A DNA stretch of 64,000 bases from Limnephilus marmoratus (lineage: Eukaryota > Arthropoda > Insecta > Trichoptera > Limnephilidae): positions 21,731,450 to 21,795,449 of the forward strand of contig OU862927.1 in NCBI GenBank assembly GCA_917880885.1. Direction: 5' to 3'. Position 1 is the stretch's first letter. Every line of letters begins with the position of its first letter. Below are positions 1 through 10,549 of this stretch, piece after piece. The notes under the pieces were generated by a model that did no database searches, was not told where the DNA came from, and saw only the letters and a list, made by a program, of their open reading frames with translations. The translations under genes and the position numbers were made by a program.

Positions 1-174
1 TAAATTATTTTCGCCGAGCCTCCAGAGTAAACGAAGCAAACTGGCGGAGGCACTAAACTTGAATCCTTTATGATGGAAGAATTTTACATTTCCATTCATT
101 CTCCGCCGCCGGTAAAATTTAGCACCGTGCTCGACTTTAATCCCGGGGCGAGGCTGCCCTCAGCTGGGCTCGTA

Positions 175-320
175 AACCAGCAGCTCGACTGTCTGCCCTT
201 ATTTGCCTTGCCCGACCAATGGCCCTGAAAACTGTGATATCGCGTATTTGGCACGGTGATACCGTAGATTTCACATGGGCTATGCTAAAAATTTGAACCG
301 GCCGATTTCATTGTAAAAAA
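175..320. repeat. Direct repeat copy 1 flanking a minisatellite
   Basis: This block recurs at 1005-1250. Shared landmarks in the same order are CAGCTCGACTG, a TTATTT..CTTG..CCACCAATGG-like stretch, AACTGTGA, ATTTGG(C/T), ATGCTAAAAAT and AAAAAAGTGC(C/A)TTTCGTA. The second copy has a longer gap between ATGCTAAAAAT and the AAAAAAGTGC motif. The two copies bracket the 15-bp-type minisatellite at 330-985, so the locus may be a duplicated unit or an element with direct terminal repeats. No coding function is seen. Confidence 0.6.
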
Positions 321-329
321 GTGCCTTTC

Positions 330-985
330 GTAAAATGATATCGGTTTGGACATCGTCTATTTGGATCTCGCCGGTGAGGACATCGTCTGTTTGGAGATCT
401 TCTGTTTGGACCTCGTCCATAAGGACATCGTCCGTTTAGACATGTCCAATTGGATCGCTTCTGTTCGTAAGGACATCGTCTGTTTGGTGAGGACATCGTC
501 TATTTGGACATCGTCTGTTCGACATCGTCCGTAACGACATCGTCCGTTTGGACATATTCATTTGGATATCTTCTGTTTGGAACTCGTCCGTAAGGACGTC
601 GTCCGTTTGGACGCCCGTTTGTATATTTTCTGTTTGAACCTCGTCCATAAGGACATCTTACGTTTGGATATATTCTGTTTGGACTTCGCCCATGAGGACA
701 TCGTCCTTTGGACATGTCCGTTTAGAAATTTTCTTTTTGGACCTCTTCCATAAATAAATCATCCGTTTGGACATGTCCGTTTGGATATCCTCTGTTTGGA
801 TCTCGTCCGAAAAGACGCCGTCCGTTTGGACATGTTGGTTTGACTATCTTCTTGTTGGACGTCGTCCGTAAGAACATCGAACGTTTGGATTTGTCCATTT
901 GGATATCTTCCATTTGGACATGTCCGCTTGGATATCTTTCGTTTGGACTTCTTGCGTTAGGATATCGTCCAATTGTATATGACAT
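330..985. repeat. Degenerate 15-bp-type minisatellite
   Basis: Repeating modules such as GGACATCGTCCGTTT, GGATATCTTCTGTTT and GGACCTCGTCCGTAA follow one another for about 650 bp with many substitutions and no clean higher-order register. Because the period is a multiple of three, short open frames appear on both strands (for example 346-534 plus and 500-715 minus), with repetitive I/V-C-L-D or R-C-P-N-R peptides. These are by-products of the repeat and are not annotated as genes. Confidence 0.85.
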
Positions 986-1004
986 CTCCTGGAGTGAAAC
1001 TAGT

Positions 1005-1250
1005 ATTAGGTAACCAACAGCTCGACTGGCAACTCTTATTTCCCTTGTCCCACCAATGGTCTTAATAACTGTGAGAATATCACAGATTTGGTCAGGTGGT
1101 ACTAACCTAAGATTTTTGAGTCTATGACTATATTGTCTATGCTAAAAATAGACGGTAGGAACTTATTAACACGATCGCATGTCGCGATATTGTAACCGGA
1201 TATGAATACTTGTTCAAAACCAAAAAAAGTGCATTTCGTATACATATATA
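1005..1250. repeat. Direct repeat copy 2 flanking the minisatellite
   Basis: Second copy of the block at 175-320 (see there). It ends in AAAAAAAGTGCATTTCGTA and then runs into ordinary AT-rich DNA. Confidence 0.6.
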
Positions 1251-1409
1251 TTAATTATTCAAAGATAATTTACATTTCGACTTTTTATACTATTATCCTT
1301 GATTTCAACCCAAATTAAATTGTTCACCATACAAATTAGCCATTCCTTCCATTTCTTTATTTATCATTTATTTAAAAATGTTTTCAAGTTATTTAAGTGG
1401 AAATTTTAG

Positions 1410-1697
1410 AGACTATGGCATACCCATGGGTAAGGGGAAGATGGGTAGTATGAGTAGTATCATCTATCTAGATTTGGTCACTAAACTCGGCTAAAGCCAT
1501 TTCAAGACATGTTTCAATTTTGCATGGTGGTCTTACAACAGACGATGCTGATGATATCTTCCGCTCTTGAACGTGCCTCAAATGCACTATATATTATTTT
1601 TAAATAAAATTTTCATGGTCACTCCTAGATACAATCCCCGGACCTCCGGATTGCTGGTCGAGGGCTATAACCCTCAACCACGGAGGCCGTCAAATGG
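1410..1697 (-). repeat. SINE A, degenerate copy
   Basis: On the minus strand this has the same order of blocks as the better copies at 53870-54255 and 23480-23893. The tRNA-like head (GACGGCCTCCGTGG...) is at the high-coordinate end. Then comes the body, whose plus-strand marks are CACTAAACTCGGCTAAAGCC, CAAGACATGTTTCAATTTTG, ATGGTGGTCTTAC and TCTTCCGCTCTTGAAC. The B-box is decayed. The family is recognised only from within this window. Confidence 0.65.
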
Positions 1698-1699
1698 AA

Positions 1700-2835
1700 T
1701 TTCCTGTAGAATACAATATCTTTTATTGCATATCGCTGAATTTTCTTTTAGTCTTGGGGTATTTTACTCCAAATATTCAGTTAACATTCATTCACTGAGT
1801 GGTTAGCTAAGGGACACGGAAGCTAAGTGTGGTTTATGGTCAGACCGAAAGCCATTCACATTTTGTGTTGGTACTTGCCAATTAATTTGGGATTTATAAT
1901 ATTTTTTATGTTCTCTATTTTATTCAGGTGCTTGCAGGTTTTTTTACACGATGCAATGCCGCCTCGAGGAGCTTCAGGAATGTTTTTTTTTGCCTTGTTT
2001 AATTCATATTTGTGTTCACTAACCCATTATTTGCATTATGTTTTTCCTATTAAGCACTTGCATACTGCTTTCTAACATCGTACGCAGGGACACTGGAGAT
2101 CTAGATTCGATCAAAATAAATAAATGGAGCTTCGTTTAACAAAAAAAAAGAATCTTGCGAGAGCCTTGAAGGAGTAACCATCTCTCACTTATACCAGGGC
2201 GGGTAAGTGGTGGATAACCTCTAATGTACAAATATCTCCACGGATAACGTTGTAAGCTTCCACCCCTCATCCCTTTCATATGTGTCCTACTCTCCTCACG
2301 CTATTTCCTTCCTATTTGCTCTTCCTAGGATATTCTATTTTTAAGATCGTTTTAGCCTGTATAACTTTGAAGAAACCAAAGCGTGTACATACCTATCTAT
2401 AATTGTTTTTATAAGTCGGACGTTCTACCGATTTAATCTTTATAAAACAACTTGAATAATTTCCCGGGAAAGATCAAAGTTTGTTTTTCGCATCCCGGAA
2501 CTTGAATTTTTAGCAAAACTTATCGGAGCAGTTGAAAGCAATGCGTAGATTTAAAAGGATTTCAGGATGACTACAGTGGGAATTTCCGCATTGGGTTCAT
2601 CCATAAAATGTATAAAAGTTTAAGGTGAAAGGGTTCGAACAGTCCCGATAAAATGTTTCAAATAAATGTATAAATAATACGTTGAATTAAACATATTTTT
2701 TTCTAGCTATACATTTTACCACCTAGATATTTGGTATAAAGATGTTAAGTTTTAGAAACATCTTTGAAATGACTTTAATTTTTTAATTTAAAATAAAACG
2801 ATAACTTTGTTTGCATTCACGATTTTTTTTAATAC
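1700..2835. other. AT-rich sequence, nothing recognised
   Basis: Short hydrophobic open frames (such as 1827-2075) look like chance products of T-rich DNA. I see no repeat copy shared with the rest of the window, no RNA gene and no convincing coding stretch. Confidence 0.5.
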
Positions 2836-2841
2836 CAACGG

Positions 2842-2867
2842 GTTTTGCCTAACAGAAGCATCTTCAG
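2842..2867 (-). other. Hammerhead-like core motif, weak
   Basis: The minus strand reads CTGAAGA-T-GCTT...AGGC-AAAAC. This resembles the better CTGANGA-N-stem-GAAAC motifs at 25113-25144, 36748-36774, 58364-58390 and 59411-59437. The G of GAAAC is lost here, so if it is related it is a dead copy. Confidence 0.3.
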
Positions 2868-3154
2868 GGTATAAAATTATAGTGATCAAAAATATATTGT
2901 GTTAATTTATACTCGTATATACAAACAGAAAGAGATAAAACATAATATAAAGGAACTGTGAGAAAGTGAAATTAAAATCTTACATTGTAATAGAGAGAAA
3001 AAGACGGATATCTGATTAGTTACCGTATCATATCTACAGAAACAAAACGTCATACGAACAGCAGTGGCGGTCCGTGAGTTTTCAGAGCTAGAGTGCTAAG
3101 ATTGAAAAATATGACATTACTGATGTTGTTGTAGCTTAAAATGATTTTTTTTTT

Positions 3155-3255
3155 CAAAATTTCAAATTTTGTATGAAGATCTTTCAGTATGTGGATGCGG
3201 CGCATCCCTTGACTGAAAGAATCCTGAAGATCTTCATACAAAATTTGAAATTTTG
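3155..3255. repeat. Long imperfect inverted repeat (hairpin)
   Basis: The left arm at 3155-3187 (CAAAATTTCAAATTTTGTAT, then GAAGATCTTTCAG) pairs with 3212-3255, apart from about 11 extra bases in the right arm. The 24-base loop contains GGATGCGGCGCATCC, itself palindromic. This may be the core of a palindromic MITE. No target duplication was found. Confidence 0.6.
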
Positions 3256-3280
3256 AAATGGTTATAAAGGTTGGGTAATG

Positions 3281-3331
3281 ACGTGATGTTGTGTTTCGTT
3301 AGCCACAGCAACGTGTGGCCGGGTCCGCTAG
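3281..3331 (-). repeat. Family G repeat fragment
   Basis: The sequence GTTTCGTTAGCCACAGCAAC / GTGTGGCCGGGTCCGCTAG is the reverse complement of the start of the longer copy at 50995-51520 (ACTAGCAAACCCGGCCACAC). Repeats beginning ACTAG..(A/C)CCCGG are widespread in insect genomes. I assign no class. Confidence 0.55.
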
Positions 3332-3334
3332 CGT

Positions 3335-4005
3335 ATAATAATTCGCACTCCCTCAATTTGGGGAAAATGACGACGTATTATTCAAATTGAAATCCTAAAC
3401 ACTCATCCGAAATGGGTCTTCATAATTGATCAAACACATTAATCGCTTGAGTAAATTCTATATAAAACTTAATTTGATATGTATCGCTTGTTACACTTCA
3501 AAAGTTTCACGTCATGTTGACGCGTGCAGGGGATGAAAAAATGGCTCAAACAATCTTAAAAAATATTCATGATGTTTATACTTTAAGCCATTTACTTACG
3601 TATGGGTTTTCCCATTTAATTTTCCCATTTAACTCAAATCAAAAGTTATAGTCCCATTTATTTCAATTCCAGGATCATTTCAAGATTAAAATTTATTTCT
3701 GTTAAATTCTATTGTGTTAAAACTACGAATTTAATCTAATTAGAGATTATGTAAGTTGTTAACAGGAGTTCGTCGAAGTTTTTTTCATTGCTCCTTATAT
3801 TTACGCGAATAAAAATAAATTAAGCGGTTCACTGGATTTTTCGGAAATTGTTTTATTTACCTAAGAACATGTGTGTTCATTGCGTCATATTTCATTAATA
3901 TGGCCATATGGGTATTGCACACTCGATAAAAACCATGAGTTTTTTTTTTAAATTAACCAATCTACGTTCTCTCCCAATGTAGATTATAATTATTGTTGTT
4001 CGTAT
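3335..4005. other. AT-rich sequence, nothing recognised
   Basis: No coding stretch, RNA gene or copy of another segment in the window could be recognised here. Confidence 0.5.
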
Positions 4006-4007
4006 AG

Positions 4008-4340
4008 TTGAAGTGTGTTCAGGTCTTGGCGACAGATGCGTCTACCCACCAGCCAGAGAGGCCGGTTTGGGAAGACGCTTTGGGCTCTCCAGATGGTCTC
4101 TCTTGACCCATCGTCTTTGCTCCGCAGCGGGAGGGATGTATTAATGCATCCTTTACTCTTGGACCCATTACCCACAAATTCTTATCCATCCTTCTTACCT
4201 TTTTCCCATAACTTCCTCTCCTTTATTTTCTTAATAAGACCCTACACGCATCATTCGCAAATACGATATAGGCCCTGAGGGAAATTATTTTCCCCATCGT
4301 TCTCATTAGAGTGAGAACATCTGTAAAAACCCAGTATAAA
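4008..4340 (+). repeat. Family B SINE-like element, degenerate
   Basis: The order of blocks matches the copies at 47550-47940 and 60611-61190: GTCTTGGCGACAGATGCGTC, a TTTCCC..CTTCCTCTCC stretch, ATAGGCCCTGAGGGAAATTA, TTTTCCCC, GAGTGAGAAC and TGTAAAAA at the 3' end. Open frames over it on both strands are incidental. Confidence 0.65.
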
Positions 4341-4344
4341 TAAA

Positions 4345-6110
4345 TTGGCCTTCTGTGTGGGGTTAATGTAAAAAAATATATCATTACGTTGAGCAACTAT
4401 ATTAATTATTAGAAAGAACAGTGTACCTAACTACTTAGCAGGTAGTTATCGAAAAGGAACTTAACTTTTTTACAGACACAAAATTAATTAAGTAATTAGG
4501 TGGGTAAATATATAGAAGAAATTTCTATAACATTGGGAACCCTCACCGGAAATTCAGGGCATTTTTAAAATTCGGGATGCGATGAATTGTATCCGATTCT
4601 AAATATGGAGCCCACCGTGTAGGTACCCACCTTATAAATTTTGCTAGGATTAAACACTTATCGAAAAGAGTTTTTGAAATCAAGTCCTTCTATGTTCATA
4701 TTTTGGGGTACGAAAACATTGATGGAAGTCATTCGTACCCTTCCCGACGAGGTGGGGGCGCGGCGAACCGGCTTGGGCCGGAGGGTTTTTGAAGATGCTC
4801 TCTTGGTTCCCAGAACCCGACCGAATAGGTTGTCTCTAATCTTCCATTCAATATTTGCACTTAAAACAATTTAACGGGTTTTTAGTTAAAATCAGTGGTT
4901 ACTGCTGAGCCTACAGAATCTGGTATCGTTTCAATTTCCATACATTTATTCATACTTTGCTTTTAACCGACATAAATTTAATCACATTTAACTCTATTTC
5001 ACGAAATTGTTCCATTCCTACAGAGATTAAAGCTTTTCCTAGTGGTCAAGTCATGCAAATATAGTCTTTTCTCATAGCAAAAGAAAACTTTTATTTACAA
5101 TTACCCACCTATATTTAATGTAGGTATTCCTGTTTTTTGTTTTATCTGCTACATAGCGGTGGTTATTCAAGGAAACCAAAGCCGAACTGAGAACACACCA
5201 AGCGACCAAGCTAGTCAAGTATACGTAAGTGTTGGTTAATCAGTTGTAAGTAAGTATAGATTAATTCCTTTAATATAATAAGAAATATTCCATTTTATTA
5301 AATTTTTCCTCATTTTCGCAAAAATTTTGCCACTCCTAATTTTTTTACTGTTGATAATACATTTTTGTTGTGTATCTAAAAGGCTTTCGGCTTTTAGACA
5401 TAGATGGTGGTGATAAGAACTGTCAGTAGATGGCAGGTAGCATAGTACCTAAGTTGTCCAAAAGAGGGACGGGGCTTAAAGTGAGTGATGTCTGTAACAC
5501 GCGCTTTAGAACCAATTTAGCTAGCTCCTAGTTAGGACGACTAACGAGGTCCATATTGTATACCTACGAGAAGTATTAATAAAACCAGATAACATATTAA
5601 GAATCTATTTATTCCCGAAGTAATCTTCAGACAAGGTATTTGGAGAATCTGTGTTGCTACAGATAACAGAACACTACAAATTTTAAGCAAAGTCTTTAGT
5701 AATTATTTTTATGCCTAAAAACATCGTTGACATTTTTCACTTTTTGACTTGAAAATGCTTCGGTGTTTTGTTTATTTTCCACCAGGTTATTGATCCGCTT
5801 TCTCATCACCATAAATCATGTATTCTTTCTTTTCCTCTCCCTCCACCACTTTTTTCCATTAATAATCACTTAATACTCACACTAAGCGAATAAAAATGCT
5901 ACACCATTTTATTTTCACAGTAAATCTAGGTCGGTCTGAAGAAATTGCCAAGACACCATTTTTAATAAATTCTTATCATAAATCTGAAATTTGAAACATG
6001 AAGAAAAAAATGTTAAATTTGTTGAATAAATTTAATAACATTTTATGAACCTTTGTTAATGTCCTTCGATCCCTGAAGGTCTGTATATTTTTATTACAGG
6101 TAGGTATACA
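4345..6110. other. AT-rich sequence, nothing recognised
   Basis: A GC-richer patch at 4735-4815 lies in a 77-codon frame (4641-4874) that resembles no family I know. The rest is low-complexity AT-rich DNA. No gene is supported. Confidence 0.5.
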
Positions 6111-6113
6111 TAA

Positions 6114-6885
6114 CTCCCTTACGGTGACCCGACAATTGGTCCGGCGACAATTGGTCCGGCGATAATTGGACCGGCGACAATTGGTCCGTCCGAAAGTTTA
6201 GAAGATGTTTTCTTCAAGTAAGGATATACGGCCGTACAACCAGTCGATATCTGAAGGCATCTTGAGTGAAAATCCGCTGTAAAAATATTTTTACTAATAA
6301 TTTCGACTATTCGTTAGTATTCATTCAGAATTTAACGTTACTTCAAATGGCTTTAGCCGTGTTTGATGACTATATCTGAATAGCCAGGTACATTTTTAAT
6401 ATCTCCTTCCACTCCCCACTACCTTCAGCATCACACCAAACCAAAATTGGGGATGCCATGGTCTCACTGGCTCTAGACGGTTGAGAGCAGTTGGAACTCT
6501 TGTGTTATATTCAGATATAAAAGTTATATTATATGCAAGTTGGAATCTATAGCGTTTTTTTGCTGAGCCGACTGCACGTATAAGTATATCGTATTTTGTG
6601 ATTGCCGCATGCTACTTCGGAGAGTCGAAATTATTAGTAAAAATATTTTTACAGCGGATTTTCACTCAAGATGCCTTCAGATATAAGTATATCGACTTTG
6701 GTTGTACGGCCGTACATCTTCTTTGCATACTTACTAGAAGAAAACATCTTCTAAACTTTCGGCTGGACCAATTGTCGCTGGACTAATTGTCGCCGGACCA
6801 AATGTCGGCCGGACGAACTGTTGGCCGGACCGACTGTCGCTGGATCAACTGTCGCCGGACTATCTGTCATGGAACCCTCCCTTAC
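6114..6885. mobile_element. Mutator-like foldback element with 9-bp TSD, copy 1
   Basis: The element spans 6123-6876. The 9-bp sequence CTCCCTTAC occurs immediately outside both ends (6114-6122 and 6877-6885), a length typical of the Mutator superfamily. Its termini are inverted: GGTGACCCGACAATTGGTCC on the left, and GGTTCCATGACAGATAGTCC as the reverse complement of the right end. Each arm opens with tandem 15-bp units (type GGTCCGGCGACAATT), followed by a unique arm containing TATACGGCCGTACAACC, ATCTGAAGGCATCTTGAGTG and CCGCTGTAAAAATATTTTTA. The right arm is the reverse complement of the left. The middle (about 6345-6520) holds a SINE A fragment. No transposase is present. A second copy is at 28528-29033. 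Confidence 0.85.
6345..6520 (+). repeat. SINE A fragment inside the foldback element
   Basis: Reverse-complement landmarks of SINE A are present in order: GGCTTTAGCCGTGTTTGATG, ATATCTGAATAGCCAGGTA, ACCTTCAGC, ATTGGGGATGCCATGGTCTC and GAACTCTTGTG. It lies between the two arms and is absent from the copy at 28528-29033. It was therefore gained by this copy or lost from the other. Confidence 0.65.
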
Positions 6886-7224
6886 ATATGCACCGAAGCC
6901 CGTGATTGTATTTTCTCAAATAAATGTTCCCAGCATCAAACAGCAGTTGGACACTGTTTCCAGTTTCCACAACTTGGTTTCTATCATACTCCACCTATAG
7001 TAAAAAATTCAAAATATTCACCTACAAATATTATTCCAAAGACAAGGTGTTTCGCCGAATTTCAAGTTATGTAGTTATCTCAGTTTGATGAAACAACTGA
7101 ACCGTAATAGAATAATAACATAACTTGAATACAACTTTCGCGGAACTTGAAAATTAACATTGAAATTTGATGAATTGTGAAACAACTGGCCCAACTATTT
7201 TGTTGCTGACGAAAATGTTATAAA

Positions 7225-7435
7225 TTTCTTGAAATACATTTGAAGTGAAAACTTCTTAGCACCGTTGTGATTTGAAACTCGATGAAACAGAAACGAGCGA
7301 CTCTAAAAAGAGACAAACACATACATCTATAGGATTTAGTCGGCGAGAGACTTAGATAGACTAATCAGTGTCCTCTTTGTGAAGTGCTTCTTAGCCTATC
7401 GGCCATCTCTCCGTCCGGTGCTTCGTAGAATAAAT
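7225..7435 (-). repeat. Family C repeat
   Basis: On the minus strand it carries GAGATGG-CGATAGGCTAAGAAGC, CACAAAGAGGACACTGATTA, CTCTCGCCGACTAAATCCTA, TAGATGTATGTGTTTGTCTC and GGTGCTAAGAAGTTTTCACT. The same order occurs at 13015-13195 and, split by a solo LTR, at 48235-49230. It is an interspersed repeat of unknown class. Confidence 0.6.
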
Positions 7436-7709
7436 CATTTAATAATTTTCAAACTTGGTAACGATATTATAATGTATAAACCCTACAATTATCCTACTCT
7501 TGATAATAATAATAATATTTTGATGGTTTACAAAGCGCCGTTTTTGTGAAAAATCATCTCAAGGGCGCTGATACTCTGCATTTAAGTTTAGTTTTCTGAA
7601 TATTTCTCTTCTAGCACTTGCCTGATTTAAAAAAAAAATAATATACTAGTTTGTGCTAAAAATTAGAAGTGTAACAAAGAAATCATATTTTTATTATCCA
7701 ATAAGTATT

Positions 7710-7953
7710 CCGTATCACCTTAGTTATTTATTTTTGGGGTGTTATGTCGTGTTTCGCTACCTTCTTCTTTAGCTAACGTTTCAGACAGCGTTACAATGCC
7801 CATCATCAGGGCAGATGTGTCGGATGGGCAGATGGACACTCTAACGAAGTCCGAAACTTTGGCTAAAGAAGGAAGTAGCACAACACGGCATAACACTCCA
7901 AAAATAAATAACTAATTGGCCGTGAAAATCTAACATCATACCATCCCGTATCA
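7710..7953. repeat. Palindromic element with hammerhead-like motif
   Basis: Long inverted arms run from TTAGTTATTTATTTTTGGGG at 7720 to the mirror-image end ATAAATAACTAA at 7915. Each arm includes GTGTTATG(C/T)CGTG and TTTAGC(T/C)AACGTTTC. CCGTATCA occurs at 7710-7717 and at 7946-7953 and could be an 8-bp target duplication. The minus strand contains CTGATGA (from 7809) and GAAAC (to 7778) around a weak stem. Relatives are at 24985-25190, 27435-27505 and 62925-63010. Confidence 0.65.
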
Positions 7954-8094
7954 TGTTTAGAAATGAAATTTTTTTGAAAAACAACCCTACGGTCTATGCT
8001 TAATTATTTTATATATATCTTGAATGTACCTATTACTTTAGAAAATAAATAAATATTTTCGCAATATATTAATTAAAATCATCCATGTAAAGTA

Positions 8095-8545
8095 CACTAT
8101 GTTCTTTGCAAATCACGCATTGAATATGGGATTATTGGATGGGGATCTGCCTCAAACATCCACATGAAGCAGCTCGTTAAAACACAAAAGGTAATAATAA
8201 AAATAATCCTGAAAGTTTCCATAAGAACTCCATCATTTTTTTTTTAAATCTTAATGGGTTCAGAATTATTAAACTGTACTAAAAAAATGCACTACTCAAA
8301 TTTAAAGAAAAAACATGATTACCTCGCTGAACAGCACACCTACAACGTGATGGACGAAATCCTCAAAACTACTGAACATCCAGAAATTAAATACATCTTT
8401 TGGCCAGAAAAAAACTAATTTCCATGTTATAAAATTATATAATGCCCTTCCAATTGAAATTAAAAACACCATGGAGACATAAAAGTTTAAAAAATGCGTC
8501 AAATTATGGCTAAGACATGATGATGAGGAAATCATTAAAATTATG
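8095..8545 (+). pseudogene. LINE reverse transcriptase C-terminal fragment (CR1/jockey group)
   Basis: Conceptual translation with frame changes gives SRIEYGIIGWGSASNIHMKQ, then LVKTQKVIIKIILKV, and further on a HDYLAEQHTY / TEHPEIKYIF segment. The first part matches the region after the polymerase domain in LINEs. In the intact element at 41551-44535 the equivalent reads STLQYAIISWGSAY...VVQRLIIKIIL. Stops and frameshifts show that it is dead. Downstream, CGCCTCGGAACAGGAATACC / TAGTGAGGAGGACTATGAAC at 8671-8711 resembles 25783-25821, which also follows LINE coding debris. This suggests a shared 3' UTR and that both belong to one family. The 5' part is missing. Confidence 0.7.
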
Positions 8546-8744
8546 AAGTAACCCCAATGCAACTTACAGACAACAAAAATAAATATTTTTTTATTTTATT
8601 TACTGTTTATTTAGTGGATACCAAAAAACTGAGGCAATCATGATCAACACACATACAACAACCTACAGTCCGCCTCGGAACAGGAATACCTAGTGAGGAG
8701 GACTATGAACAAACTACTTCACTTTGTATTTTTACTTTTCTTTA

Positions 8745-9200
8745 TATTAGGTCCTTACATATGAAATTGGCGTTTTGTATGGGAGGAACATAAAGTCGAT
8801 TTTTTTAAAAATAATATATTTATTTAATCAAAGTATGTACCATTGCTATCTATGCACTTTTGCCGTCTCATAGGTAGTTCACCGATCCCTTTACTAAATT
8901 TTGCGGCACCGTCGCGATACACATCATTAATCCTTCGAGCCGTTTCTGCAGCACTGGTACCACGGTGGAATTCGTACTCGTAAATAACGCGATATTTCAA
9001 GTTTTCCTTTTTGTAAACTAAGTGACGCAAAGAAAAAAAACAATTAAGGAAAAAACAAATGAATTATACTTTTCGAAACACAAATACATGAGTAAATAGC
9101 TGTATAAATTTGAATTTCGAATTCCTAACCAAAGAGAAGATATTTGAGATCAAAGTTGCCAGTACGGCAAAACGCCAATTTCATATGTAAGGACCTAATA
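8745..9200 (-). mobile_element. Mariner element, internally deleted
   Basis: The element spans 8747-9198 (452 bp). It has near-perfect terminal inverted repeats of about 30 bp beginning TTAGGTCCTTACATATGAAA and continuing TTGGCGTTTTG. TA lies on both sides (8745-8746 and 9199-9200), the expected mariner target duplication. Full-length mariners are about 1.3 kb, so roughly two thirds is missing. The remaining coding sequence is described under 8824-9030. Confidence 0.92.
8824..9030 (-). pseudogene. Mariner transposase remnant (N- and C-terminus joined)
   Basis: The minus-strand frame reads RHLVYKKENLKYRVIYEYEF, then HRGTSAAETARRIN (first helix-turn-helix region of mariner transposases). It passes without a stop into AAKFSKGIGELPMRRQKCID and SNGTYFD, which matches the extreme C-terminus (the family pattern is W..CI...G.YF). 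The catalytic DD(34)D core is gone, so it cannot transpose DNA. The deletion joint preserved the frame, giving about 68 codons. There is no ATG at the start of the frame (TTG codon). A DNA-binding remnant is conceivable but unproven. Confidence 0.85.
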
Positions 9201-9794
9201 TTATCGATATGTATATAGATATATATGTAAAAAAATAAAAATAAATGATATGATACGATTCATAGCGAACACAGAAATCTCCTGTTCCATTCTGTAATCC
9301 GGTGCCATATCTTTTCACTAACAAGGACAAAAAGGGTAATGGGGCCATCCGGGCAAAAGAAACGCTCCATGCAGCACACAAACCAACCACAAGTAGTTGT
9401 GATAGTACGTGCAAAACACAATAAAAGCTCCCGGCACCGAGTCTTTTGTTCCACGGCAAGCCAGCAAGCTAATGCCGTGAAAGCTCAGCGCAAAAAAGCA
9501 CCGCAAATGATGCCCATAGTGCTTTAAAGTTCGGTCTCTGCCGGTGTCAGATAATCGATAGGGCCTCCGACAAGGCCTATTCTGACATATCAAGTAACAC
9601 GTTACGTGAAGTATGTTTGGTCATTTTGGATAACGTTGCACAAACTCAAGACGATGCTCGATATAATATTTCAAAGTTTTGTTTTTTTTTTCATTATTTT
9701 TTCCCATTAGTTCTACACACATTTCAAAAATAACATTTTATATAATTTCTAAATACAGTCAAATGTAAACATAAATGTAAAAGTTAGCAACAAG
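9201..9794. other. Intervening sequence, nothing recognised
   Basis: A stretch of more balanced composition (about 9250-9600) has overlapping minus-strand frames of 60-92 codons. None shows a known domain, and they overlap each other in different frames. I leave it unassigned. It could be a decayed exon or part of an element without another copy here. Confidence 0.4.
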
Positions 9795-10333
9795 TAAGTG
9801 CCTCCGTTCACGGAGATACTTACGAGATACTCGATCCTCGTGCGCGTATCATACGCGCCGATCGTAAGTACCCCGCGTACGATTTTGCTGGTGCCCGTTC
9901 ACGGCGATACGCGGTGGCTGTCGTTTTCCAATCAGTATCACGATACAGACAGTGCTGATCGCACGCGACGCATCGCATCATTTGTATCTGATACTTATTC
10001 GTTCGACGTTTGACAGAATGGTGTCGGAACATGAAAGTAATGTTAGATTTGCTCTGGAAGCGGAAAAAATGCATGTTTATATAACTATACTTTACCAGAA
10101 TACGTAAGAAACGATTTAGTGGAGAAGGCATGGATTGATGTTGGAAAAAAGTCATATGACATCGCTTGACAGCGAGTTAACTCCACGGCTGCACGTGAAA
10201 AATGATCAAATTCAGTATATTTCGGATAGCGCCGTGTATGGAGACCAGCATTAAAAAGTAGTACATCAGCAGGGCACTTGTGGTTTCGTCAAAATTACGT
10301 AGATGTAAGTATCTCTATGAACGGAGGGCCTAA
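9795..10333. mobile_element. PIF/Harbinger-type element, deleted
   Basis: The element at 9798-10330 is bounded by TAA on both sides (9795-9797 and 10331-10333). Its inverted ends are GTGCCTCCGTTCACGGAGAT on the left and, as the reverse complement of the right, GGCCCTCCGTTCATAGAGAT. Both continue ACTTAC. A 3-bp T(A/T)A target duplication and this kind of terminus suit PIF/Harbinger. The interior includes a MADF-like coding piece (10018-10167), the accessory DNA-binding protein type of this superfamily. No DDE transposase is present. Confidence 0.8.
10018..10167 (+). pseudogene. MADF-domain fragment of a Harbinger second ORF
   Basis: From ATG at 10018 the frame gives MVSEHESNVRFALEAEKMHV. After a one-base shift the next frame gives LPEYVRNDLVEKAWIDVGKK and then SYDIA-stop. 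The pattern 'L-Y....P-E-Y.....EKAW..V' is that of MADF (Myb/SANT-like) domains, which PIF/Harbinger elements encode in a second ORF that helps the transposase bind DNA. The usual domain is about 85 residues, so only the first half survives. A frameshift and a stop make this a pseudogene. Confidence 0.65.
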
Positions 10334-10549
10334 ATGTATAAACATAAGACAAAAGTAGGTAATGGGAACCCACTAAGGCACTGCCTGTATGTGGATAATA
10401 TAAACAAAAATGCTAAATTACATCAACAAGTACAAGTATACAATGTAAATTTTAAAGTAACGGTATTAAAAATAGGTATCTATGAAAATATTATAGTTAA
10501 AAAGGGAAACATAAAAGTTTGTTGATTTTTATTATGATTTCAAGTAGGT

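Noticed and set aside
308..985. Several open frames of 60-90 codons on both strands
   Set aside because: They exist because the minisatellite has a 15-bp period. The peptides are simple repeats in every frame.
9181..9593. Overlapping minus-strand frames of 64-92 codons
   Set aside because: Three frames overlap the same stretch, none has a recognisable domain, and the first overlaps the mariner terminus.
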